From Alloacidobacterium dinghuense (GTDB lineage: Bacteria; Acidobacteriota; Terriglobia; Terriglobales; Acidobacteriaceae): a stretch of DNA of 64,000 bases. The position numbers and the translations under genes are program-made. The stretch covers positions 1,798,001 to 1,862,000 of the forward strand of contig NZ_CP060394.1 in the NCBI RefSeq assembly GCF_014274465.1, given 5' to 3'. The notes under the pieces are model-generated. The model searched no databases. It saw only the letters and a list, made by a program, of their open reading frames with translations, and was not told where the DNA came from. Positions 43,001 through 51,760 of the stretch are shown piece after piece; the stretch's first letter is position 1, and every line of letters begins with the position of its first letter.

Positions 43001-45739
43001 TTACTCGTGACGCAGCGCTTTGATGGGATCAATGGTTGCGGCACGGCGTGCCGGCACGAGACTTGCTGCGAGGGCTATCGAAATCAGCATGAGAGCAGCG
43101 CCACCAAGCGTGAGCGGATCATAAGACTTGAGGCCGAAGAGCATGCTGGCGATCAGGCGTCCCATGGCAATTGCGATGGCGAGGCCGGCAAAGATGCCAA
43201 TGACTGCCAGCCATGAGGCTTCGCGCAGGATCATGCGCAGCACTCGTCCCGACTGTGCTCCGAGCGCCATGCGGATGCCGATTTCATTGGTACGCCGCGC
43301 GACGGTGTAGGCCATGATGCCGTAGATGCCGATGCAGGCGAGCACTAGGGCGAGGATTCCGAAGCCGCTTGTGAGGGAAGCGAAGATGCGCTCCTCTTTT
43401 GTCGAATCCTCAATCTGTTCGTTTTGCGTGCGAATGTCGAGCAGAGGGAGGTCCTTATCGACGGAAGCGACGGCATCACGAAGAGCCTGCACAAGGACTG
43501 CTTGCGCTGTGCGGCTGTGGATCTCATAGGTCATGCTTTGTTCGCCGTCTAATTGTTGCCGGTAAGGCATATAGAAGGTTGCGGGCGGATCGTCGCGCAG
43601 GCTGGGATATCTGGCATCGCCACTTACGCCGATAATCTCGATATGTTTCTTTTTCGATAGAAAGGTCCTGCCAAGGGGATTGGTATTCGGGAAGAATTTC
43701 TTAACTAGCTGCTCGTCGACAACGGCGACGAGGCGCGATGTTTCGGTATCGGTTTGATTGAAGCCTCGGCCTGCCTTAATCGGAATGCCCATCGTCTCAA
43801 AGTAGTTTTGCCCCACGGCATTGTCGTCGGCATAGGCATCGTCGTTCGATTTTTGCGGCATGCCATCGGGGAAGAAATCATTGTTGGATGTGCCGCCAGT
43901 GATCAAGGGAACTTTGGAAAGGGTGACGGAGTCGACTCCGGGAATGGTGGAGAGCTGTTCCTCAATTCGGCGGTATAGCGCAATGTCTTTGGGCGCGGCA
44001 TACCGTGTGCGCGGCGGTTGAATTTCAAAGAGGGTCAGATGGTCGGGGCGGAAGCCGAGATGACTCTTATCGAGATTCACCAGAGTGCGCACGAAGAGTC
44101 CGGCTCCCACCAGGAGCAGCATCGACAAGGCAACTTGAACAACAACGAGTGTTTTCCCGGCAAGGTTTCTGCTGCGCTGCGTTGCGGACTGAGTATTGTC
44201 TTTGAGGCCGCTGCTGACCTGTGTTCGCGTTGCCTGCCATGCGGGCGCGAGACCGAAGAGCAATCCGGTAAAGATGGAAACAGCGGCAGTAAAGCCGAAA
44301 ACTTTCCAATCGAAATGGACGGTCGCTACCGCCGTCTCCCAGGAAGACGACATCAGATGTGGAACAAGGTTGCGCCCGAAGTAGCCGAGTATCAATCCTG
44401 CGATGCCGCCAGCCATGGAAAGCAAGAGGCTCTCGGTGAACATCTGGCGCAGAATGCGACCGCGTCCGGCGCCGAGCGCAAGGCGAACGCTCATTTCGCG
44501 TTGTCGACTGCTGGCGCGGGCGAGAAGCAAGTTCGCCAGATTTGCGCAGGCCAGGAGAAGAACAAATCCTGCCAGAGCCATAAGCACATACACTGGCTTT
44601 GCAAAATTGCGCCCCGCCGGGTCATCGCCGCGGCTCCCGTCTCGCAAGGCGAAGTGGGGGACTTCCTCGTCTTTTTTTATCGTCATGGTGGAGCGCACAG
44701 CATCTCTCAAAACAACATCCAGTGCTGCTTGCGCCGATACATCGGAGATGCCCGGTTTGGCGCGGCCCATCACCAGCACCCACCACTCGTCCGGATTGGT
44801 TAAAAGCGAGGAAGCCCAACTGGGCGCGGCAATCGGTTCCATGCTGAAGGGCAGAAATATGTCCGGCGAGATTTGCACGTTGGCTGTGCCTGTAAAGCCT
44901 GGAGGGTTAACACCAATGATGGTGATGGGCGTAAGGTTCACTTCGATTTTCTTGCCCACAACGTCAGGTGAGCGACCGAAGCGGCGCGACCAGAATCCGT
45001 CACTAATGACAGCAACGGGACCACTGAGAGGTCCAGCATCGTCCGAGTTCTGGATGCCGCGTCCTAACACAGTTCTGACACCGAGCGAAGAGTAGTAATT
45101 TCCGGACACAAGCTCCGCTGTAACCGCGTTTGCCTTGTTGTCAATTGTTGCCGAGAGCCGACTAAAGATTTTGAAGGCAAACACGTCCTCAAAGACGCGG
45201 TTTTGCTGGCGGAGTTGCTGGTAAACCGGATACGAGAAAGAGGTGCAACTGTACTTTCCGTCCGGAGTTCTTTCCCAATGACCCCACAGGCGATGTATGG
45301 CCCTATGCTTCTCTGGTGAAGTCCAGGAGAAAAGCCGCAGATCTTCCGGCTTGGGGACGGCGAGCTTGTCGAGCAAGACCTGCCTGGCGAGGGTGAAGAT
45401 TGTCGTGTTGGCCCCAATGCCGAGGCCGAGGGAGCATATCGCAATTACTGTAAAGCTGGGGCTCTTGGCCAGCATGCGTATCGCATAGCGAAGGTCGGCG
45501 CGCAGCTCATCCCATGCTCGCGTTCCCCAGGCGGCGCGGCAGTTTTCTTTTTGTGCGGCGAGACCGCCTAATTCGGCTCGCGCCCGCCGAAAAGCCTCTT
45601 CGCGGGGAAGCCCGCTGCGCATCAGATCGTTCGCGTAGGCTTCGATGTGGAAGGCGAGCTCGTCTTCAATCTCGCTGTTCAGCTGTTCGGGGCGTGTCAC
45701 AGCTTTCCACCATGTTGCGATACGGCTTGCGAGGCTCAT
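43001..45739 (-). CDS. MacB/FtsX-like orphan permease, tandem copy 2
   Basis: The 912-residue protein has an N-terminal RIATWWKAVTRPEQLNSEIEDELAFHIEAY domain, then two periplasmic-core/FtsX units ('YAIRMLAKSPSFTVIAICSLGLGIGANTTIF' opening the first, 'RSRNLAGKTLVVVQVALSMLLLVGAGLF' near the second, ending 'RRAATIDPIKALRHE'). No nucleotide-binding subunit is adjacent. It is 34 bases after a near-identical-ended paralogue at 45774, in one apparent operon with padR. Substrate unknown. Confidence 0.85.
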   Translation of the reverse strand: MSLASRIATWWKAVTRPEQLNSEIEDELAFHIEAYANDLMRSGLPREEAFRRARAELGGLAAQKENCRAAWGTRAWDELRADLRYAIRMLAKSPSFTVIAICSLGLGIGANTTIFTLARQVLLDKLAVPKPEDLRLFSWTSPEKHRAIHRLWGHWERTPDGKYSCTSFSYPVYQQLRQQNRVFEDVFAFKIFSRLSATIDNKANAVTAELVSGNYYSSLGVRTVLGRGIQNSDDAGPLSGPVAVISDGFWSRRFGRSPDVVGKKIEVNLTPITIIGVNPPGFTGTANVQISPDIFLPFSMEPIAAPSWASSLLTNPDEWWVLVMGRAKPGISDVSAQAALDVVLRDAVRSTMTIKKDEEVPHFALRDGSRGDDPAGRNFAKPVYVLMALAGFVLLLACANLANLLLARASSRQREMSVRLALGAGRGRILRQMFTESLLLSMAGGIAGLILGYFGRNLVPHLMSSSWETAVATVHFDWKVFGFTAAVSIFTGLLFGLAPAWQATRTQVSSGLKDNTQSATQRSRNLAGKTLVVVQVALSMLLLVGAGLFVRTLVNLDKSHLGFRPDHLTLFEIQPPRTRYAAPKDIALYRRIEEQLSTIPGVDSVTLSKVPLITGGTSNNDFFPDGMPQKSNDDAYADDNAVGQNYFETMGIPIKAGRGFNQTDTETSRLVAVVDEQLVKKFFPNTNPLGRTFLSKKKHIEIIGVSGDARYPSLRDDPPATFYMPYRQQLDGEQSMTYEIHSRTAQAVLVQALRDAVASVDKDLPLLDIRTQNEQIEDSTKEERIFASLTSGFGILALVLACIGIYGIMAYTVARRTNEIGIRMALGAQSGRVLRMILREASWLAVIGIFAGLAIAIAMGRLIASMLFGLKSYDPLTLGGAALMLISIALAASLVPARRAATIDPIKALRHE

Positions 45740-45773
45740 GCTTTCTCCGATTGAATGCGGTTGAATTTGTAGC

Positions 45774-48515
45774 CTATTCGTGACGCAGCGCTCTTATTGG
45801 GTCGACGTGAGCCGCGCGCCATGCGGGCACGAGGCTTGCCGCCAACGCAACAAGAGCGAGCAAGAGCGCGGCCATGCCGAGTGTCAGGGGGTCATAGGGC
45901 TTGAGTCCGAAAAGCATGCTGGCGATGAGCCTGCCCATTGCTACGGCGGCGCTGAGACCGACGACGATGCCCACGATTGCCATCCATGACGCTTCGCGCA
46001 GAATCATGCGCAGTACTCTACCTGCCTGCGCTCCGAGCGCCATGCGAATGCCGATTTCGTTGGTTCGGCGCGCAACGGTGTAGGCCATAATGCCGTAGAT
46101 ACCAATGCAGGCGAGCACGAGCGCGAGGATACCGAAGCCGCTGGTGAGTGAGGCGAAGATGCGCTCCTGCCTGGTTGTGTCTTCAATCTGCTCGTTTTGC
46201 GTGCGGATGTCTTGCAATGGTAAATCTTTATCGACGGATGCCACGGTGCTGCGCAGCGAGGGAACAATTGCCTCTGGCTTCATGTGCGTGTGCACAGCAA
46301 ACGTCATGAATTCCGCATCTTCTTGTTGCCTGTAGAGGGCATAAAAAGTCGGAGGTGCATCGCGGCGCAGGTCATCGTACTTTGCGTCCTGGCATATGCC
46401 GATAATTACAACGCGTTGAGGATGGGCGGGATCGCCGGTTCTGAAAGTTCTGCCGACAGGGCTGATCTTGGGGAAGAACTTGTTCGCGAGCGTTTGATTG
46501 ATCACTGCTACCTTCGATGATGTCTCGGTGTCCCGTTCATTGAAACCGCGCCCCGCTATGATGGGAATATTGAAAGTGGAGAAAAAGTGTTGTCCAACTG
46601 CGTTGAAGGAAACATGCTGGCTATTGGTTGTCGACGGCTGATCATCCGGGTCGAAGGAGTGACCCGAAATATTGTGTGAGATGAGTGGTACCTGTAAAGG
46701 TGCTACTGAATCGACACCCTGCAGTGCCGTGAGCTTTTCTTCCATCTGATGGTAAAGCGGGACTCCTTTTCCGTTCGGATATCGTGTTGGCGGCAGTTGC
46801 AAATCAAACAGCACGATATGGTCGGGGGAAAATCCCATATGCGTATTGTTGAGATTCGTCAGTGTGCGGACAAAAAGCCCCGCGCCCACCAGCAGCAACA
46901 TTGAGAGCGTAACCTGAATCACGACAAGAGTCTTTCCCGTGACATTACGTTTACGCTGTGTTGCCATCTGCGCGTTATCTTTGAGGCCAGAGCTGACCTG
47001 AGTACGCGTAGCCTGCCATGCAGGGGCGAGGCCAAAGAGTAAGCCCGTAAAAATTGAGATGGCGGCCGTAAATGCAAAGATCATCCAGTTAAACTTGGCA
47101 TTGATCGCGGGCGCTTCCCATGAAGAGGACAACAGGTGAGGAATGGCGTTTCTCGCGTAATAGCCTAGGAGCAGGCCGGCAACACCGCCCGCAAGAGAAA
47201 GCAACAGACTCTCTGTAAGCATCTGGCGCAGAATGCGTGCGCGACCGGCGCCCAGAGCGAGGCGAACACTCATTTCGCGCTGGCGGCTGCTGGCGCGAGC
47301 CAGCAGCAAGTTGGCTAGATTTGCGCAAGCCAACAGAAGCACAAAAGCGGCGAGCGAGGTGAGGACGTAGACCGGCTTGCCAAGTTCGCCACCGATTTCA
47401 TTCTGACCGCGTCTGCCGTCCTGCAACTCCAGTCGTGGAATCTCGTCATTTTTGCCTACGGTCATCGTCGCGCGGACTGCATCGCTCAGATCCACATCGA
47501 GCGCCGCTCGCGCGGTCTCTGGAGAAATGCCCAGTTTAAGCCTGCCCATCATCATCACCCACCAAAGATTTCTGTCCGTGAGCAGAGAGGCGCTGAATTT
47601 TGGCGCAACGATGGGCTGCATGCTAAACGGTAAAAAAATGTCGGGCGAGCTTTGCACTTCATAAACGCCGGTAAAGTCAGGCGGGTTGACGCCGATGATC
47701 GTCATCGGCGTGGAGTTCACTTCGATCTTCTTGCCGATGACATTCGGCGATCGTCCAAAACGTCGGGACCAGTACCCATAGCTGATGAGCATCACAGGAC
47801 CACTGCCTACCGCACCGTCATCTGTTTCTACAATGGAACGCCCAAGCAAGGGCCGGACGCCAAGGTCGCGATAGTAGTTCCCTGAAACCATCTGTGAAGT
47901 GATAACTTCCGCCTTATTGTCGATGGTCGCTGTCATCCGTCCATAGTTTTTGAAGGCGAAGATGTCCTGAAGAACATGGTTGTGTTGACGAAGTTGCTGG
48001 TAGACAGGGTAGGAGAATGAAGTGATCAGCGTCTTTCCAGATGGAGTTTCATCATAGTATCCCCACGAGCCGTGAACTACCCCCTTGTCGCCCTGTGTCA
48101 GCGCGAAGAGCCGCAGCTCTTCCGGATGAGGAACTGCCAGTCTGTCGAGGAGGATTGACTTGGTGACGGTGAAGATGATGGTGTTGGCTCCGATTCCGAG
48201 GGCCAGGGAGCATATCGCGATTGTGGTGAAACTTGGACTCTTTGCCAGCATGCGTATCGCATAGCGAAGGTCGGCGCGCAGCTCATCCCATGCGCGCGTT
48301 CCCCAGGCGGCGCGGCAGTTTTCTTTTTGTGCGGCGAGACCGCCTAATTCGGCTCGCGCTCGCCGAAAAGCCTCTTCGCGAGGAAGCCCGCTGCGCATCA
48401 GATCGTTCGCGTAGGCTTCGATGTGGAAGGCGAGCTCGTCTTCCATCTCGCTGTTCAGCTGTTCGGGGCGTGTCACAGCTTTCCACCACGTGGCGATGCG
48501 GTGCACCAGCCTCAT
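45774..48515 (-). CDS. MacB/FtsX-like orphan permease, tandem copy 1
   Basis: A 913-residue paralogue of the gene at 43001. The ATG at 48515 overlaps the padR stop as ATGA (start-stop overlap), favoured over an upstream start. The domain order is identical: HTH-like/helical N-terminus (RIATWWKAVTRPEQLNSEMEDELAF), two MacB cores and FtsX bundles, ending 'AAHVDPIRALRHE'. The first 240 bases of coding sequence are nearly identical to copy 2, whereas the periplasmic cores are clearly diverged. That mosaic suggests gene conversion after duplication. No ATPase is linked. Confidence 0.85.
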   Translation of the reverse strand: MRLVHRIATWWKAVTRPEQLNSEMEDELAFHIEAYANDLMRSGLPREEAFRRARAELGGLAAQKENCRAAWGTRAWDELRADLRYAIRMLAKSPSFTTIAICSLALGIGANTIIFTVTKSILLDRLAVPHPEELRLFALTQGDKGVVHGSWGYYDETPSGKTLITSFSYPVYQQLRQHNHVLQDIFAFKNYGRMTATIDNKAEVITSQMVSGNYYRDLGVRPLLGRSIVETDDGAVGSGPVMLISYGYWSRRFGRSPNVIGKKIEVNSTPMTIIGVNPPDFTGVYEVQSSPDIFLPFSMQPIVAPKFSASLLTDRNLWWVMMMGRLKLGISPETARAALDVDLSDAVRATMTVGKNDEIPRLELQDGRRGQNEIGGELGKPVYVLTSLAAFVLLLACANLANLLLARASSRQREMSVRLALGAGRARILRQMLTESLLLSLAGGVAGLLLGYYARNAIPHLLSSSWEAPAINAKFNWMIFAFTAAISIFTGLLFGLAPAWQATRTQVSSGLKDNAQMATQRKRNVTGKTLVVIQVTLSMLLLVGAGLFVRTLTNLNNTHMGFSPDHIVLFDLQLPPTRYPNGKGVPLYHQMEEKLTALQGVDSVAPLQVPLISHNISGHSFDPDDQPSTTNSQHVSFNAVGQHFFSTFNIPIIAGRGFNERDTETSSKVAVINQTLANKFFPKISPVGRTFRTGDPAHPQRVVIIGICQDAKYDDLRRDAPPTFYALYRQQEDAEFMTFAVHTHMKPEAIVPSLRSTVASVDKDLPLQDIRTQNEQIEDTTRQERIFASLTSGFGILALVLACIGIYGIMAYTVARRTNEIGIRMALGAQAGRVLRMILREASWMAIVGIVVGLSAAVAMGRLIASMLFGLKPYDPLTLGMAALLLALVALAASLVPAWRAAHVDPIRALRHE

Positions 48516-48856
48516 ACTTCCTCCGGCTTGGCGCTCAGGACTGCGCCGATGGCGTCGGCCATGTGGTTCCATTTTTCTGTCTCAGTATGCAGGCGGCGGC
48601 GGCCAGCGGCAGTGAGCCGGTAGAACTTGGCCTTGCGATTGTTCTCGCTTTGACCCCATTCGCTTGCGATCCAACCCTCGTGTTCCAGTCGATATAGCGC
48701 GGGATAAAGCGAACCCTGCTGGATCTCAAGCCGATTGCCGGAGATTTGCTGGATACGCAGAAGCACACCGTATCCATGCAGCGGGCTGAGGGAAACAGCT
48801 TTGAGCACCATCATGTCCAGGGTGCCTTGCAGAAGATCATTTTGTTTGGGCGCCAC
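48512..48856 (-). CDS. PadR-family transcriptional regulator
   Basis: A 114-residue winged-helix repressor of the PadR type: 'NDLLQGTLDMMVLKAVSLSPLHGYGVLLRIQQIS' is the classic N-terminal signature, and GSLYPALYRLEHEGWI is the recognition helix and wing region. It probably represses its own operon (padR-permease-permease, overlapping or closely spaced). The GTG start at 48856 has AGGAG about 8 bases upstream, inside a palindrome, so repressor binding would cover the ribosome-binding region. Confidence 0.93.
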   Translation of the reverse strand: MAPKQNDLLQGTLDMMVLKAVSLSPLHGYGVLLRIQQISGNRLEIQQGSLYPALYRLEHEGWIASEWGQSENNRKAKFYRLTAAGRRRLHTETEKWNHMADAIGAVLSAKPEEV

Positions 48857-48861
48857 GCGTT

Positions 48862-48880
48862 CTCCTAGATTGACTAGGAG
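48862..48880. promoter_or_regulatory. Palindromic operator candidate, covering the padR ribosome-binding site
   Basis: CTCCTAG-ATTGA-CTAGGAG is a perfect 7-bp inverted repeat with a 5-base spacer. On the padR strand its arm provides the AGGAG preceding the GTG. Confidence 0.7.
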
Positions 48881-48892
48881 GATAGCGTGACA

Positions 48893-48911
48893 CTCCTAGA
48901 CAGTCAAGGAG
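48893..48911. promoter_or_regulatory. Second palindromic operator candidate
   Basis: CTCCT-A-GAC-A-GTC-A-AGGAG, a dyad with single mismatched positions. Its centre is 31 bases from that of the first, about three helical turns. Confidence 0.6.
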
Positions 48912-48978
48912 GAAGATTCTTCGGAAATCAGGCGCGGCCGCCGAGCCCGCCGCACACTCGTCCGCATAGAATGCGGGT

Positions 48979-49926
48979 ATGCGCAGGGTGGTCATCAGTG
49001 GTCCACCGCCGGTCCAGGTCCTTGATGTGACGGGCCCACTGGAGGTCTTCTCGAATGTTCCCGACTATCAGGTAGAGGTGGTCTCCTGGGATGGTTCGGA
49101 TCACCTCGCGACCAATCGGGGTATCAGTATCGGGAATGCTGTGTCGCGCGAGAGCGTCTCCGGCGCTATCGACACTCTCGTTATCGCAGGGGGCCCGGGC
49201 GCCGAGAGCGGCGAATACAACGCCAACTATCTTCGCTGGGTTGCCGAGGTGGCCCGGAGGTCTCGGCGTGTTGCCTCCATCTGTACGGGAGCGTTTGTGC
49301 TCGCTGCAGCCGGCCTGCTCGACGGCAAGAGAGCCGTCACTCACTGGAGCTTCTGCGACCGGCTGGCGCGCGAATTTCCCAAAGTCGACGTTCTGCCTAA
49401 TCCGATCTTTCTTCGCGACGGTTCGATCTACACTTCGGCGGGCATTACCTCAGGAATTGATCTTTCCCTCGCTCTCGTCGAAGAAGATCATGGGCATCAG
49501 ACAGCGCTGAGCGTTGCACGGCAACTTGTTATGTTCCTCGTTCGCCCCGGAGGTCAGGCACAGTACAGCCACATGCTCTCCCGACAGGCAACGACTTTCG
49601 AACCCCTGCGCGAGCTGCAGGTTTACATGCTCGAAAATCTCAAGGCTGATCTCTCGGTTGAAGCTCTGGCCGAGCGAATCGGGATGAGCCCCAGACATTT
49701 TTCACGCGTCTGTCTGCGGGAGATGAAGATGAATCCAGGGCAGTTCGTTGATCGTCTGCGCGTAGAAGCAGCACAGCAGATGATCGACAGCTCGTCGATG
49801 GGATTGAAGGAAATTGCGGACGCGTGTGGCTTTGGATCTGCGGATTCGATGCGCCGCACCTTTCAGCGTGTGATGGGAATCACCGCAGGCGAATATATGG
49901 AACGATTCAAGCGTGTGAAAGCTTAA
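48979..49926 (+). CDS. GlxA-type regulator: DJ-1/PfpI domain plus AraC HTH
   Basis: Two parts: a DJ-1/PfpI domain (about residues 1-190, with 'DTLVIAGGPGAESG', the nucleophile-elbow-like Cys in SICTGAFVLAAAGLLDGKRA, and TSAGITSGIDLSLALVEEDHG) and a C-terminal AraC/XylS double helix-turn-helix (about 210-315, 'LSVEALAERIGMSPRHFSRVCLREMKMNPGQFVDRLRVEAAQQMI', 'GFGSADSMRRTFQRVMG'). Members activate transcription in response to small amine- or aldehyde-related metabolites. It faces the HD gene convergently, so control of that gene is only inferred. Confidence 0.92.
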   Translation: MRRVVISGPPPVQVLDVTGPLEVFSNVPDYQVEVVSWDGSDHLATNRGISIGNAVSRESVSGAIDTLVIAGGPGAESGEYNANYLRWVAEVARRSRRVASICTGAFVLAAAGLLDGKRAVTHWSFCDRLAREFPKVDVLPNPIFLRDGSIYTSAGITSGIDLSLALVEEDHGHQTALSVARQLVMFLVRPGGQAQYSHMLSRQATTFEPLRELQVYMLENLKADLSVEALAERIGMSPRHFSRVCLREMKMNPGQFVDRLRVEAAQQMIDSSSMGLKEIADACGFGSADSMRRTFQRVMGITAGEYMERFKRVKA

Positions 49927-50008
49927 TTTTTCCGTCCGAATGTGCGGGAAGGAAAGGCCCTGCTCGCTGGCGCAAGGCCTTCTGTCTGTATCCGGGGGCT
50001 CGGGGCGA

Positions 50009-50656
50009 TCAGCCAATCCAGTTGGAGTTGCGGATCACGCTGCAGAAGTTTCCGCGCACGAACTTTGGATCCTTGTCCGCGAGGACATCGGCCTTGACAT
50101 TACCGAAGGTGGTGTCGGGCCTGTTGTGAATGCCGTTGTAGAAAGCCTGGAGGATGTCTTCCTTGAAGTTCGGGGTCCGCGGGTATTCGGCGACTACGGC
50201 GTTACGCACATCGTCGGAATATTTCTCATACGCAATGCCCAGCACGTCCATTTCGACGCCTGCGGTTACGAGTGCGATGACCGGATGCATGTATTGAGGA
50301 ATGCCCGGTGTCGTATGCAGGGCAATCGCGGTCCATACGGTGTCGATGTCCTGTTGCGAGATGCCGCGTTCGCACAGGAAGTTACGCGCGGCGTTGGCGC
50401 CGTCCACCTCGAAGCGATCTGCGGTGCTGTAGCTAGGCACGAGACCAATGTCATGGAACATTGCACCGGCATAGAGAAGTTCGGGGTCGAACTTGAGGCC
50501 GCTCTGTTTGCCTGCGATTGCTCCGAAGTAGTAAACGCGGCTGGAATGGTTGAAGAGAAGCTCGGTCTCCGTGTCTCGGATGAATTCCTGGATTTCGCTC
50601 GCGAGCCTGGTGTCGGGAATGCTAACGCCTGCAATGGAAGTGATTGTGTTGGCCAT
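50009..50656 (-). CDS. HD-domain protein, cyanamide-hydratase-like
   Basis: I choose the ATG at 50656 (with AGGAGAAT upstream). Metal-binding residues are visible: His37 in NHSSRVYYFG and His68-Asp69 in MFHDIG. The phrase 'STADRFEVDGANAARNFL' is characteristic of cyanamide hydratase/Ddi2-like HD proteins, as is 'VWTAIALHTTPGIP' with another His. These hydrolyse cyanamide to urea; the activity of bacterial relatives is mostly untested. The protein is cytoplasmic, 215 residues, and neighbours a GlxA-type regulator and a LysR regulator. Confidence 0.82.
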   Translation of the reverse strand: MANTITSIAGVSIPDTRLASEIQEFIRDTETELLFNHSSRVYYFGAIAGKQSGLKFDPELLYAGAMFHDIGLVPSYSTADRFEVDGANAARNFLCERGISQQDIDTVWTAIALHTTPGIPQYMHPVIALVTAGVEMDVLGIAYEKYSDDVRNAVVAEYPRTPNFKEDILQAFYNGIHNRPDTTFGNVKADVLADKDPKFVRGNFCSVIRNSNWIG

Positions 50657-50752
50657 TTGATTCTCCTGTGAGGGACTCACAGGATCAACAGTAGCTCTCA
50701 TAGATTGAGAGCGCCATGACATCGATACAGCAAATTCGGACATGCTAGGGAT

Positions 50753-51676
50753 CTAAGTGGCGCGAGCTTTCCTCGGCGCCATTTCCATCGCCTGAGAAAG
50801 CAGAAACCTGCGGAAGGTTCCAAGCACTCCTGTGGGTTCCGGGCCTGAGGGATATGCCATCGAGAATCGTCGCGACAATTTGAGACCGTTTACTCTCGCG
50901 ACCTTTAATGATCCAAGTGAAAGCTGATTTCGTACAGCCCACCGTGAAGCGAACGAGACTCCAAGGCCAGCTTCTACGGCACTGAGCAGACCTTCCGTCG
51001 AATCCAGCTCCATGCTGATGTTCAGATCTTTCGTCTTCACTCCGGCCTTCGATAATGCCTGCTCAACGACTCTCCTTGAGCCGGAGCCAAATTCACGCAT
51101 GAGCAGAGGTTCGCTTTTCAAATCTTCCAACTCTACCTCATGGTTAGCCCAACCGTGGTTTGCCGGAACGACAAGGATCATGTGATCTTCCATGAAAGGT
51201 TCGATATGCAGGTCCTTACGCTGCTCCGGCCCTTCGATAAGAGCGAGATGGATCTCGCGGGCAAGCAGAGCCTCAAGCATCTCGTCTGTGTTGCCGCTGC
51301 GAGCCGTGACTCTGATCCTGGGGTTTGTCCGGCGAAATCCGGCAACAAATATCGGCAACACATAGTAACCGATGGTTTGAGAGGCTCCCAATGCCAGTTC
51401 GCCTGCCTGCTGCCCGAACGCCGCATTGACTGCAGCGACGGCCTCGTCGGAAAGCTCCTTCATCTTCTCGGTAAAAGGCAATAGAGCCTTTCCACCGGCA
51501 GTCAGCGCGATATGGCCGCCTCCCCGATCGAAAAGTGGGAGACCGAACTCATCTTCCAGCGCCTTTATCTGCTGGGTCACTGCCGGTTGCGTAAGGAGCA
51601 GTTCCTCGGCTGCGCGGCTGAAGTTCAGATGGTGGGCAACGGTTCTGAATACCCGGATGCGGAAGTTCTCGATCAT
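50753..51676 (-). CDS. LysR-family transcriptional regulator
   Basis: The N-terminal winged helix-turn-helix (residues 1-60: 'FRTVAHHLNFSRAAEELLLTQPAVTQQIKALEDEFGLPLF') and a periplasmic-binding-protein-like effector domain ('GYYVLPIFVAGFRRTNPRIRV', then 'EIHLALIEGPEQRKDLHIEPFM') are typical; the fold resembles CysB/CbbR-type regulators. Length 307 fits. It is adjacent to the HD gene (about 97 bases from its start) and 85 bases from clcA, all on the minus strand, so the regulated operon is not obvious. Confidence 0.93.
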   Translation of the reverse strand: MIENFRIRVFRTVAHHLNFSRAAEELLLTQPAVTQQIKALEDEFGLPLFDRGGGHIALTAGGKALLPFTEKMKELSDEAVAAVNAAFGQQAGELALGASQTIGYYVLPIFVAGFRRTNPRIRVTARSGNTDEMLEALLAREIHLALIEGPEQRKDLHIEPFMEDHMILVVPANHGWANHEVELEDLKSEPLLMREFGSGSRRVVEQALSKAGVKTKDLNISMELDSTEGLLSAVEAGLGVSFASRWAVRNQLSLGSLKVARVNGLKLSRRFSMAYPSGPEPTGVLGTFRRFLLSQAMEMAPRKARAT

Positions 51677-51760
51677 GACCCGTTCCGTCTCCTCTTTCTT
51701 TAAGGTTTGACCCGGGTCCGCATCTCCTCATGGCGCTCAACTCTATCTCGATCTTCTGTT

